Shown here piece after piece: positions 5,219-12,329 of a stretch of 12,329 nt of DNA. A model generated the notes under the pieces. That model did not search any database. It was not told where the DNA came from and was given only the letters and a program-made list of their open reading frames with translations. Source of the DNA: Comchoanobacter sp040266255 (GTDB taxonomy: Bacteria; Pseudomonadota; Gammaproteobacteria; Comchoanobacterales; Comchoanobacteraceae); assembly GCA_040266255.1 (NCBI GenBank), contig JBDQEV010000026.1:1-12329 (forward strand), written 5' to 3'. The translations under genes and the position numbers were made by a program. How positions within the stretch are numbered: the first letter of the stretch is position 1; each line of letters begins with the position of its first letter.

Positions 5219-7015
5219 ATGAATTTAACATATGATGTGATTGTAATAGGTGGTGGTCATGCTGGCTGTGAAGCAGCGACAGCAGCTGCTAGAATGGGAG
5301 CAAGTACGCTTTTATTGACACATCATATAGATACTTTGGGTGTCATGTCTTGTAATCCCGCTATAGGTGGTTTGGGTAAAACTCATTTGGTCAGAGAAAT
5401 AGATGCTCTTGATGGCTTAATGGGGAAAGCAGCGGATGCTTCTGCAATACACAAAAGAACACTGAATTCATCAAAAGGTGCTGCAGTACAAGCAACCAGA
5501 GTTCAGTCTTGTAGAGATCATTATCGTCAAAGTATTAGGCAGCAAGTTGAAGCAACAGAAAATTTAGTCTTATTTCAAGCAGAGGTAGTAGACTTACAGA
5601 TCAAAGACCAAGAAGTTTGTGGGGTAGTGACGAAACAGGGTGGAGCATTTAGTGCTAAGAAGGTAATTTTAACCGCAGGAACATTTTTGGCAGGTCGTTT
5701 GCATATAGGGCAGCAACAAACAGACGGAGGAAGAAGTGGTGATCAAAATGCAGATCAGTTAGCAACATTGTTATCACAACATTTTGAAATGGGTAGATTA
5801 AAAACTGGTACCCCACCCCGTATTGCAAGATCAAGTATTAACTTCGAAGAACTAGAAGTGCAGTCTTCAGAGCAGCAAGTTCGCTTCATGTCTGATTTGG
5901 GTAAACAGCCTTTATCACAAATGGACTGTTATATTACACATACCAACTCTAAAACACATGCTATTATTGAGAAACATATGCATGAGTCTCCTATTTTCCA
6001 GCAAAGAATGGACCTAAAAGGACCAAGGTATTGTCCATCAATAGAGCAAAAAATAGATCGATTTGCGCAAAAGGATGCACATCAAATATTTATTGAGCCA
6101 GAGGGGCTTTATTCACAAGAGATTTACCCGAATGGCATCTCTACAAGTTTACCTTATGGTGCACAGCTTGAGTTTATCAAAACGATTAAAGGGTTTGAAA
6201 ATGCGCACATCAGTCGGCCTGGATATGCAGTCTCTTATGGTTACTTTGACCCAAGAGGCCTAGCCGCATCATTAGAAACAAAAATTATTCAAGGGCTATA
6301 CTTTGCTGGGCAAATCAATGGTACAACAGGTTATGAAGAAGCTGGTGCTCAAGGCATAGTAGCAGGTATCAATGCTGCACTGTCTTTACAAAATAAGCCT
6401 GCATTAATTCTCAAGCGTTCTGAAAGCTATATAGGCGTCCTGATTGATGACTTAGTGACCAATGGCACTATTGAACCATATAGAATGTTTACTAGCCGTG
6501 CAGAGCATCGTTTGAGCCTTAGGTCTGATAATTCTCACATAAGATTAACCCAGAAAGGTATTGATTTGGGTGTTGTAAAGCAAGCGCGACAAAAGTGGTT
6601 TGAACATCACTTAAATAAACGTCAGAATCTCAGAAATCAATTTGCAAATACGCGTATAAAAATTGGTCAGGAGTCTATTTTACTCAATGACTATGTCAAA
6701 AGAGAGTCCTACTGTTTAACATCAATACAAGAAGTGTTAAAAGATCAATCACCTGAAATAGAAGATGTAATTATTGAACAAAGATACCAAGGCTATATTG
6801 AGCGTCAAAATCGTCACTTATCAAGATTGCGTGCAGCTGAGAACGTAAAAATACCACAAGACTTTAATTACGAGAGCATTAAAGGCCTTTCTAACGAAGC
6901 CCTTGAAAAGCTAACTTTAGTCAAGCCTGCTACTATTGCTCAAGCAAGCAGAATATCAGGTATTACACCAGCAGCAGTTTCTCAAATCCTAGCTTTTCTA
7001 GTTGTTAAGGCTTAG
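5219..7015 (+). CDS. mnmG: tRNA uridine-5-carboxymethylaminomethyl modification enzyme MnmG (GidA)
   Basis: MnmG is the FAD- and NADH-dependent partner of MnmE in U34 modification. From the ATG at 5219 the protein has 598 residues (E. coli 629). It shows the Rossmann FAD motif DVIVIGGGHAGCEAA (6-20), MSCNPAIGG with Cys45, GRLKTGTPPR (192-201), GPRYCPSIE with the second conserved Cys272, QIFIEPEGLYSQEIYPNGIS (289-308), YFAGQINGTTGYEEA (361-375), EPYRMFTSRAE (419-429) and the C-terminal QASRISGITPAA (575-586). An in-frame ATG at 5198 would add seven residues but lies before the predicted transcription start. GAG at 5209-5211 is spaced 7 nt from 5219. The gene stands alone here: the frequent followers rsmG and parAB are absent, and its last 11 bp overlap the convergent 1566-aa gene. 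Confidence 0.97.
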   Translation: MNLTYDVIVIGGGHAGCEAATAAARMGASTLLLTHHIDTLGVMSCNPAIGGLGKTHLVREIDALDGLMGKAADASAIHKRTLNSSKGAAVQATRVQSCRDHYRQSIRQQVEATENLVLFQAEVVDLQIKDQEVCGVVTKQGGAFSAKKVILTAGTFLAGRLHIGQQQTDGGRSGDQNADQLATLLSQHFEMGRLKTGTPPRIARSSINFEELEVQSSEQQVRFMSDLGKQPLSQMDCYITHTNSKTHAIIEKHMHESPIFQQRMDLKGPRYCPSIEQKIDRFAQKDAHQIFIEPEGLYSQEIYPNGISTSLPYGAQLEFIKTIKGFENAHISRPGYAVSYGYFDPRGLAASLETKIIQGLYFAGQINGTTGYEEAGAQGIVAGINAALSLQNKPALILKRSESYIGVLIDDLVTNGTIEPYRMFTSRAEHRLSLRSDNSHIRLTQKGIDLGVVKQARQKWFEHHLNKRQNLRNQFANTRIKIGQESILLNDYVKRESYCLTSIQEVLKDQSPEIEDVIIEQRYQGYIERQNRHLSRLRAAENVKIPQDFNYESIKGLSNEALEKLTLVKPATIAQASRISGITPAAVSQILAFLVVKA

Positions 7016-10000
7016 GTGGTCCAGCACCACCCATGCTACCATCATCAGGTGCTTGACTAGATGCTATATCACGACCATTTTTTAATGATGTTGAAGGTGC
7101 ATAAGGATGTAGTAGTTGAGTAAAACCAAGATCTTTTACAAAATCTGATAGTGATAACTCACCTGTTAATCCTTTTCCTTTAGGGAAGAACTGTATGACT
7201 TGGTCAATAATTGAAGGTAAAAATACATTTGGATTAAATGTTGTTTTGTTTATTTTTTCAGTGATTGTTGCACAACGTTTTTTACACTTTTGATAAAACT
7301 CTTTTTGATCGTCATTCAGTTGTTGTAGATCAGAAATTTTAGGGTCAGTGACTTGGAGCAATGCATATATTGCAATAGCTGGGTTATGCCCTTTGTGCCC
7401 TTGGTGCTCTGAATTGCGAATAAGGTCATGTAAGTAGTAAAATTTACTATATTTCTCCTTGAACTTCTTGACCTTTTCTCCAAGTTGTTTATCCACTTCT
7501 GATTTTGTTAAAGGCGGACGTTTTTCATTGAGCTCTCTAGTAACTTTGGTTCTGCAGTTTTCAACCTGTATATCATATTCATTTAGCTTTTTGTTAATCG
7601 CTGAAGTTAGATTAGGATTGATTCCTGCTATCATCTCAGTATTGAATGTTTGTACAGCGTCATAAGTTTGTTTAACCTGGATTGTTTTATAAATATCGTA
7701 AACAATAATGATCAAAAATACGATGATGGCTAAAGCAAGAAAACCGCCACTGAGAAGAGCGAAGGCAGTTGCAGCAATAGATGCTGTAGCAGATGCTGTC
7801 ATTACAAGTGCCATAAAGCTTATTACAAATCCTGCGCCAAAAATAGAGGACATTGTTCTGATTAGTTGTAAGTTCTTATCATAAAGAAACGTATTTAGAA
7901 GCCATTTAGAGACAGATTTAAATATGCTCCACCAAGATGGAGGGGGAGAGATACAGTTATTGATATAAGTTTTGTTGAAAGCATTAGTACTAATGAGTTT
8001 CTTTTCAATTTCATTTAAGTATTTTGCGCAAACTTTACCTTTGCTTAATAGATATTCATCATTCTCTTCAAGTACTTGGGATAGGCTTTTAATGAGGTCT
8101 TGTGTACCTGCACCGCATTTTGCATATAACAATGTAACTTGAAGGAACTTGGCAAACCAATCACTTTCAACGTAGGTAGCTGTTTCATGCAGTTTAATCT
8201 TGCTAATACGTTGGATTAGGTTAACTCCATCTCTCCCAGATTCTAATAAATTATCAGCAAACCTTTTCCAAGTTGTGCTGCCTTCTGCATCTAGATTTGT
8301 TAGTTCATCAATTAGAGGCTTGATTTCTGCGCTATAATCTGATCCTTCTAGATCAAAGTTTAGTAGTTTATTAAAGACCAATCCGCCAACGATAACAGCT
8401 GGTGGCGCTTTTAATGGTGTACAAACACGTGCAACTGTTTGCAATAGAATATTTACATCATGAGGTTTAACATCAGCCAGTAAACGGAGTACTTTTCGAT
8501 CTACTTCCTCGAATTCCTCCTCATCTTTATGGTAAGTAGTCCATACCGTAGCTAGATTTTCAAAAACATTCTCTTCTACTTCATTGAGTGTGTCTATGAG
8601 TACCTGATAGCCGTCTGTATCAGTGGTTGTAAATAAACCTGTGATCCAGTTAATACCTTGCGTATTTACTCTCAAGGCATCAGATGAGTTGATTGGAGAG
8701 CTAAGAAGCTGCATTAAACCTTTGAGCTGATTTGGATCTGATTTTAAGCTATCGGGTAAGCTTTTAAGCATCTGCATGGCTTTGAGCGTTACTAAAGTTG
8801 TATCCTTTTCAGCTTCATTCACAAGCTCAATGACTTTACAAATTTCATCAATATGTCTTTGCTCTAATTCGTTTAATTTTGGTAGAAGACCTTTAGCTCT
8901 TATTAGCGCATCAACTGTAGTTTCATGGAAGGTGATTTGACCAAGTGTCTGAGCTTGTTCTAGTACCTGCTCCATTTTATCATTAGGAATATCATTAAAT
9001 GCCTTGAGAGCTTCAATCATATTGTTAATAGGCTCATTTAGTGCAGCAGCCTTGACTCCCACTGTTTGTCGTTCAGAGAGTTCTGATATGGACTCAGTAA
9101 GTGCATCAATTTTACCATGATGTTGGTTCACCACCAGTGCTGCATCGATCATATTTCTAAAGCCAGAGCCCTTATTAAGTATTGGTAATGCATTGCCTAA
9201 GGTATCAAGTAGTACTGTCGCATCGTCACTGCAGGCTGCAATTTTTGTTTGAATGGTTTTTTGTTGTGTTTTTTTCAGTGTGTCAGAGAGTGCAGTATCA
9301 TTCTTATCCTCAGCGTTGTAGTCTGGATCAATCCATGCTTTATAAGCTTCTTCTAGGTGTGAAAATGTGTCTGGTTGAATACGACTGAGCGCACCAGTTA
9401 GGACTGCTACCCCACTTTGTCCATTTGTTGCAAATTGACTCATAATGGCATTTATTTTTCGCATGATTGGGTTGATATCACTTTGGTTGATATCACTGGT
9501 TATCAATGCAAACAGTGCCTCAATGGCTTGAGGATCTGAGAATAGTGCATTAGGCAAAGACTTTAGAAGAGAACAAGCGTTTAATGTTAAAAGAGTAGTA
9601 TCATCTACATGTGGAATTTTATTAATGAACTCAGCTATCTGTGTATAGTGATCATCTGTCATATTGTCCAAGTGTCTTAAAAGAGGAATAGCTCCCTTTA
9701 TGTATGTAAGCCACTTTTTGATAGGAAGCTCAGGGCGTATCACATTAGATGCGTGCGCAAGAATGGGGTCGAGCTTTTCAGCACCAATTGTGTTTAATTC
9801 ACTCAGTGACTTAAATAGCTTTTGGACACTTGTAGCCTGAACACTTGCTTCAGTTGAGGATAACTGATCAATGCTATTGACGAGTCCTTGAATACATCGA
9901 CCTAGAGCTCTGGTGTCTTCTGAAGAGATTTTTTGTAAAACAGTATTGCCTGGAATATGATTGCTGATATAGCTTTCTTCAATCAGGAAGTCGGCCATAC

Positions 10001-11705
10001 CGATAGCGTCCTTTATTATTTTATGAGGGATATGTGTTTGCAGCACACTCATTATATCGCTAACAGACATGTCAGATGACTTAGGCGTGTGACTAATAAT
10101 GCTAAGTACTTCTAGCACAATCATTCCTATACATGCAGGAAATACCTGACTGGTTGCTTCTAGTCCAATTTTTTCTGTTGCTGTGATAGCTTCTTTAGTA
10201 GAGCTTTCGCTATCTTCAGGGTTAACATCAACTACAGTTCCTCCTAAAGGAAGGGGTTCCTTAATAACTTGAGCGATAGAAAAAATACGGGCTATTCTAT
10301 CACACATAGACCCGACACTTTCCTCAGTTAGCTTCTCAGATAGTTTGAACACTTGCTCTAGCTCAGGTGTATTATCAAACATGCTCTCATAAAAAGTGAG
10401 GATATGCGACGTTAGCCCCTGTTTTTGAAGATTAATTGCATTATTGAGAATAATCTTTAGGTAATATGATATATCTTCTTGATTGCCATAATCTGCAGAT
10501 TGAAGCCCCTTTACAGCACCAATAATGTTAAATAATTGATTAATTTGCTCTGCATTTAGGCTTTGAGAAATACCACGAAATCCACTACGGTATTTTTCAG
10601 GTATAAAGTATTTGATAGGATCTGCTATAGAAGTGTCTGCTAGCTGACTAATAGCAACATTACTTCCCAAGATAATATGAGCAATGCCATAGTAATTTTT
10701 TAAATCTGCATCAATATCAATTTCTAAGCTATCTACATTACATCTCTCATCAACAACTGGTAATGGAAATCCAAAGAGTTGCTCAAAGTCTGTGGTATAT
10801 GCAGCGTTTGGATCTTGAAAAGTAGTGGCTAACTTGTAATAGTCTTTTTCGGATAAAGCTAAGACGATTTGGTCAATTTTGGCGTTATCAGCTTCAGTCT
10901 TATTCGTAAACTTTAGTAACTCAATGATCTGTTCATCAGGAATTCTGCACAGGAGTTTGATCAAGTCAGATAATGGACCAATACCAGTTAGTTTACTAGC
11001 AATGCTAGTTGGTAACGCCCCCATTATATTCTTTAGTAGTGGCAAACAAGACTTGGAGTTTATTTCATCTATGTCTAAACGCATAGCTCTAATGAGTTTT
11101 AAAGTATATAGAGGGTCTGTTTCTGGATGAGGATCATGGATTATATCCTTCAGTTTAGCATCGTCACGAGATGGTGGGCTTAGGTCTGTGTTGTGATATG
11201 CTTTGTAAAACTCAATACAGAATTCTCGGAAATGATTGGGCTGGCTAGGTTCTTGTAATGTGGAGAATATGCGCTCCATGTTTTCTGGAGTAATTTGTTT
11301 TGCAATACCAATGAAGCTCTCAGTCAGTGTAGGTGGTGCAGGCTGTGCCTCATAGAATGCGTCAAAATCTCCCTGTAGTGCATCAACTTCTTCTGGTACT
11401 TGAGCTTGAGGTATGGTTGGGGCATATTGAGATACTAGGCCACCAACGGTTTGTAAAAAACCCAAGGTTAGTTGCCCACCATATTGTACATATGCATTAC
11501 CAGCTATCCTATCTACAAATCTTGCAGCTGGCTGTAGAGTTGAGGCAATACTTTCTGTAGCGTAGTTAGCTCCTGCGCTTAGGGTGGTTGTATTGGGTAA
11601 CCCCATATGCTCTAGCCCAGATTCTAGCCCAATTTCAGCAGCAGCTTGTTTGAAATTGCCGCGTAATAAGCCGGCAATTAATTTTGCATAATCTTTAGTA
11701 TTCAT
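7005..11705 (-). CDS. Unknown 1566-aa helical repeat protein with C-terminal hydrophobic hairpin
   Basis: I recognise no family or catalytic motif. The protein reads as almost entirely alpha-helical, with recurring Leu/Ile-rich helix pairs like an alpha-solenoid. Residues about 630-797 and 896-1064 are a clear tandem duplication offset by 266-267 residues; 23 of 42 positions are identical between 702-743 and 968-1009. Residues about 1286-1304 and 1313-1337 are two hydrophobic segments split by a short loop, probably a membrane hairpin. A charged helical part (about 1338-1430) and a Pro/Gly-rich tail ending GGAGPPKP follow. There is no classical signal peptide. AGGTG (11714-11718) lies 8 nt before the ATG. 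The single uninterrupted reading frame of 4.7 kb argues for a functional gene. A host-directed or surface role is possible but only a guess. Confidence 0.85.
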   Translation of the reverse strand: MNTKDYAKLIAGLLRGNFKQAAAEIGLESGLEHMGLPNTTTLSAGANYATESIASTLQPAARFVDRIAGNAYVQYGGQLTLGFLQTVGGLVSQYAPTIPQAQVPEEVDALQGDFDAFYEAQPAPPTLTESFIGIAKQITPENMERIFSTLQEPSQPNHFREFCIEFYKAYHNTDLSPPSRDDAKLKDIIHDPHPETDPLYTLKLIRAMRLDIDEINSKSCLPLLKNIMGALPTSIASKLTGIGPLSDLIKLLCRIPDEQIIELLKFTNKTEADNAKIDQIVLALSEKDYYKLATTFQDPNAAYTTDFEQLFGFPLPVVDERCNVDSLEIDIDADLKNYYGIAHIILGSNVAISQLADTSIADPIKYFIPEKYRSGFRGISQSLNAEQINQLFNIIGAVKGLQSADYGNQEDISYYLKIILNNAINLQKQGLTSHILTFYESMFDNTPELEQVFKLSEKLTEESVGSMCDRIARIFSIAQVIKEPLPLGGTVVDVNPEDSESSTKEAITATEKIGLEATSQVFPACIGMIVLEVLSIISHTPKSSDMSVSDIMSVLQTHIPHKIIKDAIGMADFLIEESYISNHIPGNTVLQKISSEDTRALGRCIQGLVNSIDQLSSTEASVQATSVQKLFKSLSELNTIGAEKLDPILAHASNVIRPELPIKKWLTYIKGAIPLLRHLDNMTDDHYTQIAEFINKIPHVDDTTLLTLNACSLLKSLPNALFSDPQAIEALFALITSDINQSDINPIMRKINAIMSQFATNGQSGVAVLTGALSRIQPDTFSHLEEAYKAWIDPDYNAEDKNDTALSDTLKKTQQKTIQTKIAACSDDATVLLDTLGNALPILNKGSGFRNMIDAALVVNQHHGKIDALTESISELSERQTVGVKAAALNEPINNMIEALKAFNDIPNDKMEQVLEQAQTLGQITFHETTVDALIRAKGLLPKLNELEQRHIDEICKVIELVNEAEKDTTLVTLKAMQMLKSLPDSLKSDPNQLKGLMQLLSSPINSSDALRVNTQGINWITGLFTTTDTDGYQVLIDTLNEVEENVFENLATVWTTYHKDEEEFEEVDRKVLRLLADVKPHDVNILLQTVARVCTPLKAPPAVIVGGLVFNKLLNFDLEGSDYSAEIKPLIDELTNLDAEGSTTWKRFADNLLESGRDGVNLIQRISKIKLHETATYVESDWFAKFLQVTLLYAKCGAGTQDLIKSLSQVLEENDEYLLSKGKVCAKYLNEIEKKLISTNAFNKTYINNCISPPPSWWSIFKSVSKWLLNTFLYDKNLQLIRTMSSIFGAGFVISFMALVMTASATASIAATAFALLSGGFLALAIIVFLIIIVYDIYKTIQVKQTYDAVQTFNTEMIAGINPNLTSAINKKLNEYDIQVENCRTKVTRELNEKRPPLTKSEVDKQLGEKVKKFKEKYSKFYYLHDLIRNSEHQGHKGHNPAIAIYALLQVTDPKISDLQQLNDDQKEFYQKCKKRCATITEKINKTTFNPNVFLPSIIDQVIQFFPKGKGLTGELSLSDFVKDLGFTQLLHPYAPSTSLKNGRDIASSQAPDDGSMGGAGPPKP
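8514..9020 (-). repeat. Second copy of the internal protein duplication (residues 896-1064)
   Basis: This segment aligns with residues 630-797 of the same protein. Shared landmarks are DTTLVTL against DTTLLTL, LKSLPDSL against LKSLPNAL, SDP at 989-991 against 723-725, and INSSD against INQSD. The DNA has diverged well beyond exact repetition, so the duplication is old and kept at protein level. Confidence 0.8.
9315..9818 (-). repeat. First copy of the internal protein duplication (residues 630-797)
   Basis: This is the partner of the segment at 8514-9020. The alignment begins near LFKSLSELNTI (630-640), matching MIEALKAFNDI (896-906). It continues through YIKGAIPLL (668-676), matching RAKGLLPKL (936-944), to about residue 797. 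Weaker similarity seems to continue further downstream, so the full unit may be close to 266 residues. Confidence 0.8.
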
Positions 11706-11744
11706 TCGTTATACACCTAGTTTAATTTTAATTTATATTGCTAT

Positions 11745-11773
11745 ATTATACGCAATTAACAATGTCTAAGCAA
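11745..11773 (-). promoter_or_regulatory. Candidate promoter of the 1566-aa gene
   Basis: On the - strand a perfect -10 TATAAT (11750-11745) is preceded, after 17 bp, by TTGCTT (11773-11768), which keeps the TTG core of a -35. The leader would be about 33 nt and includes the AGGTG ribosome binding site. Confidence 0.5.
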
Positions 11774-11819
11774 ATTATCGTTAAAACGCAGGGAATGTCA
11801 GAAAAAAAACATAATCTAC

Positions 11820-11847
11820 TTGACAATAAAGCAAATTAAGTCAGAAT
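11820..11847 (+). promoter_or_regulatory. Candidate promoter of tRNA-Gln and rplY
   Basis: A perfect -35 TTGACA (11820-11825) is followed by a 16-bp spacer and CAGAAT (11842-11847, 4 of 6 to the -10 consensus). Transcription would begin around 11854, just before the tRNA. No terminator separates the tRNA from rplY, so both may be on one transcript. Confidence 0.5.
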
Positions 11848-11858
11848 AAGAGCAATAT

Positions 11859-11932
11859 TGGGGCGTAGCCAAGCGGTAAGGCATTGGTTTTTGATATCAT
11901 GATCCCTGGTTCGAATCCAGGCGCCCCAGCCA
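11859..11932 (+). tRNA. tRNA-Gln (anticodon UUG), CCA encoded
   Basis: The 74-nt sequence folds as a cloverleaf. The acceptor stem is TGGGGCG/CGCCCCA with discriminator G and encoded CCA. The D arm is GCC-AAGCGGTAA-GGC, the anticodon loop TTTTGAT with anticodon TTG, and the T arm CCTGG-TTCGAAT-CCAGG. It closely follows E. coli tRNA-Gln, including the weak first pair U1-A72 typical of glutamine tRNAs. In this fold the anticodon stem is weak, with U27-U43 unpaired and a G30-U40 wobble, and the variable loop has 4 nt. Its U34 is a substrate type for MnmE/MnmG, both encoded in this window. Confidence 0.95.
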
Positions 11933-11965
11933 TTTTAGGAAGATGGTCGACATTGTCATTATAAC

Positions 11966-11971
11966 AGGAGG
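11966..11971 (+). promoter_or_regulatory. Strong ribosome binding site of rplY
   Basis: AGGAGG is a full Shine-Dalgarno match 6 nt before the ATG at 11978. It is the strongest ribosome binding site in the window and fixes the rplY start. Confidence 0.85.
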
Positions 11972-11977
11972 TTTAAT

Positions 11978-12329
11978 ATGAAAGTAAAAGCACAAGTACG
12001 TGAAAGCCAAGGACGTCGGTCTTGTCAGAAGATTAGAAAGCAAGGGTTCTACCCTGCTGTGATGTATGGGAAGAAAGACCCTTCATCTACAATACAAGTT
12101 GATCAAAGAATTTGGGACTCTTTTATGAAGACGCATGCAGTGCGCTCACAGCCCTTTGAGCTAGAGTTGGGTGCTGATACCTATGATGTGCTAATTAAGG
12201 ATATTAAGCGCTCTACAGCTACTCAGAAGATAGAGCATCTAGACTTCTATACTATTGAAAGAAACAAGCCAATTACAGTTAGTGTTGGTCTACGTTATAC
12301 CAACCAAGAAGAATCTGTGGGTCTTAAAG
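11978..12329 (+). CDS. rplY: 50S ribosomal protein L25 / general stress protein Ctc (partial, 3' end outside window)
   Basis: L25 binds 5S rRNA in the large ribosomal subunit. The 117 residues visible begin MKVKAQVRESQGRRSC and show the family motifs YPAVMYGK (25-32), VLIKDIKRS (71-79) and IEHLDFYTIERN (85-96). Past the point where E. coli L25 stops (94 residues) the sequence continues into VSVGLRYTNQEESVGLK. This matches the start of the C-terminal beta domain of the long Ctc/TL5 form. The reading frame is open to the window edge. The tRNA gene ends 45 bp upstream. In related genomes pth often follows, which cannot be checked here. Confidence 0.93.
   Translation, partial: MKVKAQVRESQGRRSCQKIRKQGFYPAVMYGKKDPSSTIQVDQRIWDSFMKTHAVRSQPFELELGADTYDVLIKDIKRSTATQKIEHLDFYTIERNKPITVSVGLRYTNQEESVGLK

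Noticed and set aside
7489..7497. DnaA-box-like TTATCCACT
   Set aside because: It has one mismatch, lies inside a coding region and has no neighbouring boxes, so it is probably chance.
11706..11858. Possible small gene or riboswitch between the giant gene and tRNA-Gln
   Set aside because: No convincing frame or stable fold is seen. The interval is explained by two divergent promoters.

Overview
The window comes from an AT-rich bacterial chromosome and is best read as part of a gammaproteobacterium. The tRNA-Gln(UUG) closely resembles the enterobacterial one. YidC has the large periplasmic domain of Gram-negative bacteria, and L25 is the long, Ctc-type form. Several housekeeping proteins are shorter than their E. 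coli counterparts. Two large proteins that I cannot match to any known family sit between the housekeeping genes. These features fit a host-associated lineage with a reduced genome, for example one related to Legionellales, Coxiellales or protist endosymbionts. That placement is inference, not proof.

Region 1 (1-3674, + strand) is the classical rpmH-rnpA-yidD-yidC-mnmE cluster. It encodes ribosomal protein L34, the protein subunit of RNase P, the membrane-insertion factor YidD, the insertase YidC and the tRNA-modifying GTPase MnmE. Consecutive genes overlap by 1, 10, 4 and 4 bp. A strong sigma-70-type promoter lies at 66-94 and contains a perfect DnaA box. A second DnaA box lies at 17-25. These suggest a dnaA/oriC-proximal position and possible DnaA control of the operon.

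Region 2 (3678-5051, - strand) encodes a 457-aa protein of unknown family. Its N-terminal part has a Cys motif and a His motif that look like those of papain-fold cysteine proteases. A helical region, seven 8-residue Ala/Lys repeats, an acidic/basic linker and an amphipathic aromatic segment follow.

Region 3 (5219-7015, + strand) is mnmG, the partner of MnmE in wobble-uridine modification, with a nearly consensus promoter that decides its start codon.

Region 4 (7005-11705, - strand) encodes a 1566-aa, almost entirely helical protein of unknown family. It has a tandem internal duplication of about 266 residues and a paired hydrophobic segment near the C terminus. It overlaps the 3' end of mnmG by 11 bp.

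Region 5 (11859-12329, + strand) holds tRNA-Gln and the start of rplY (L25), which is cut by the window edge.

The layout is a conserved translation / membrane-insertion / tRNA-modification neighbourhood into which two large opposite-strand genes have been inserted, one on each side of mnmG. The two novel proteins are the most likely place for undescribed biology. Secreted or host-directed roles are possible but unproven.
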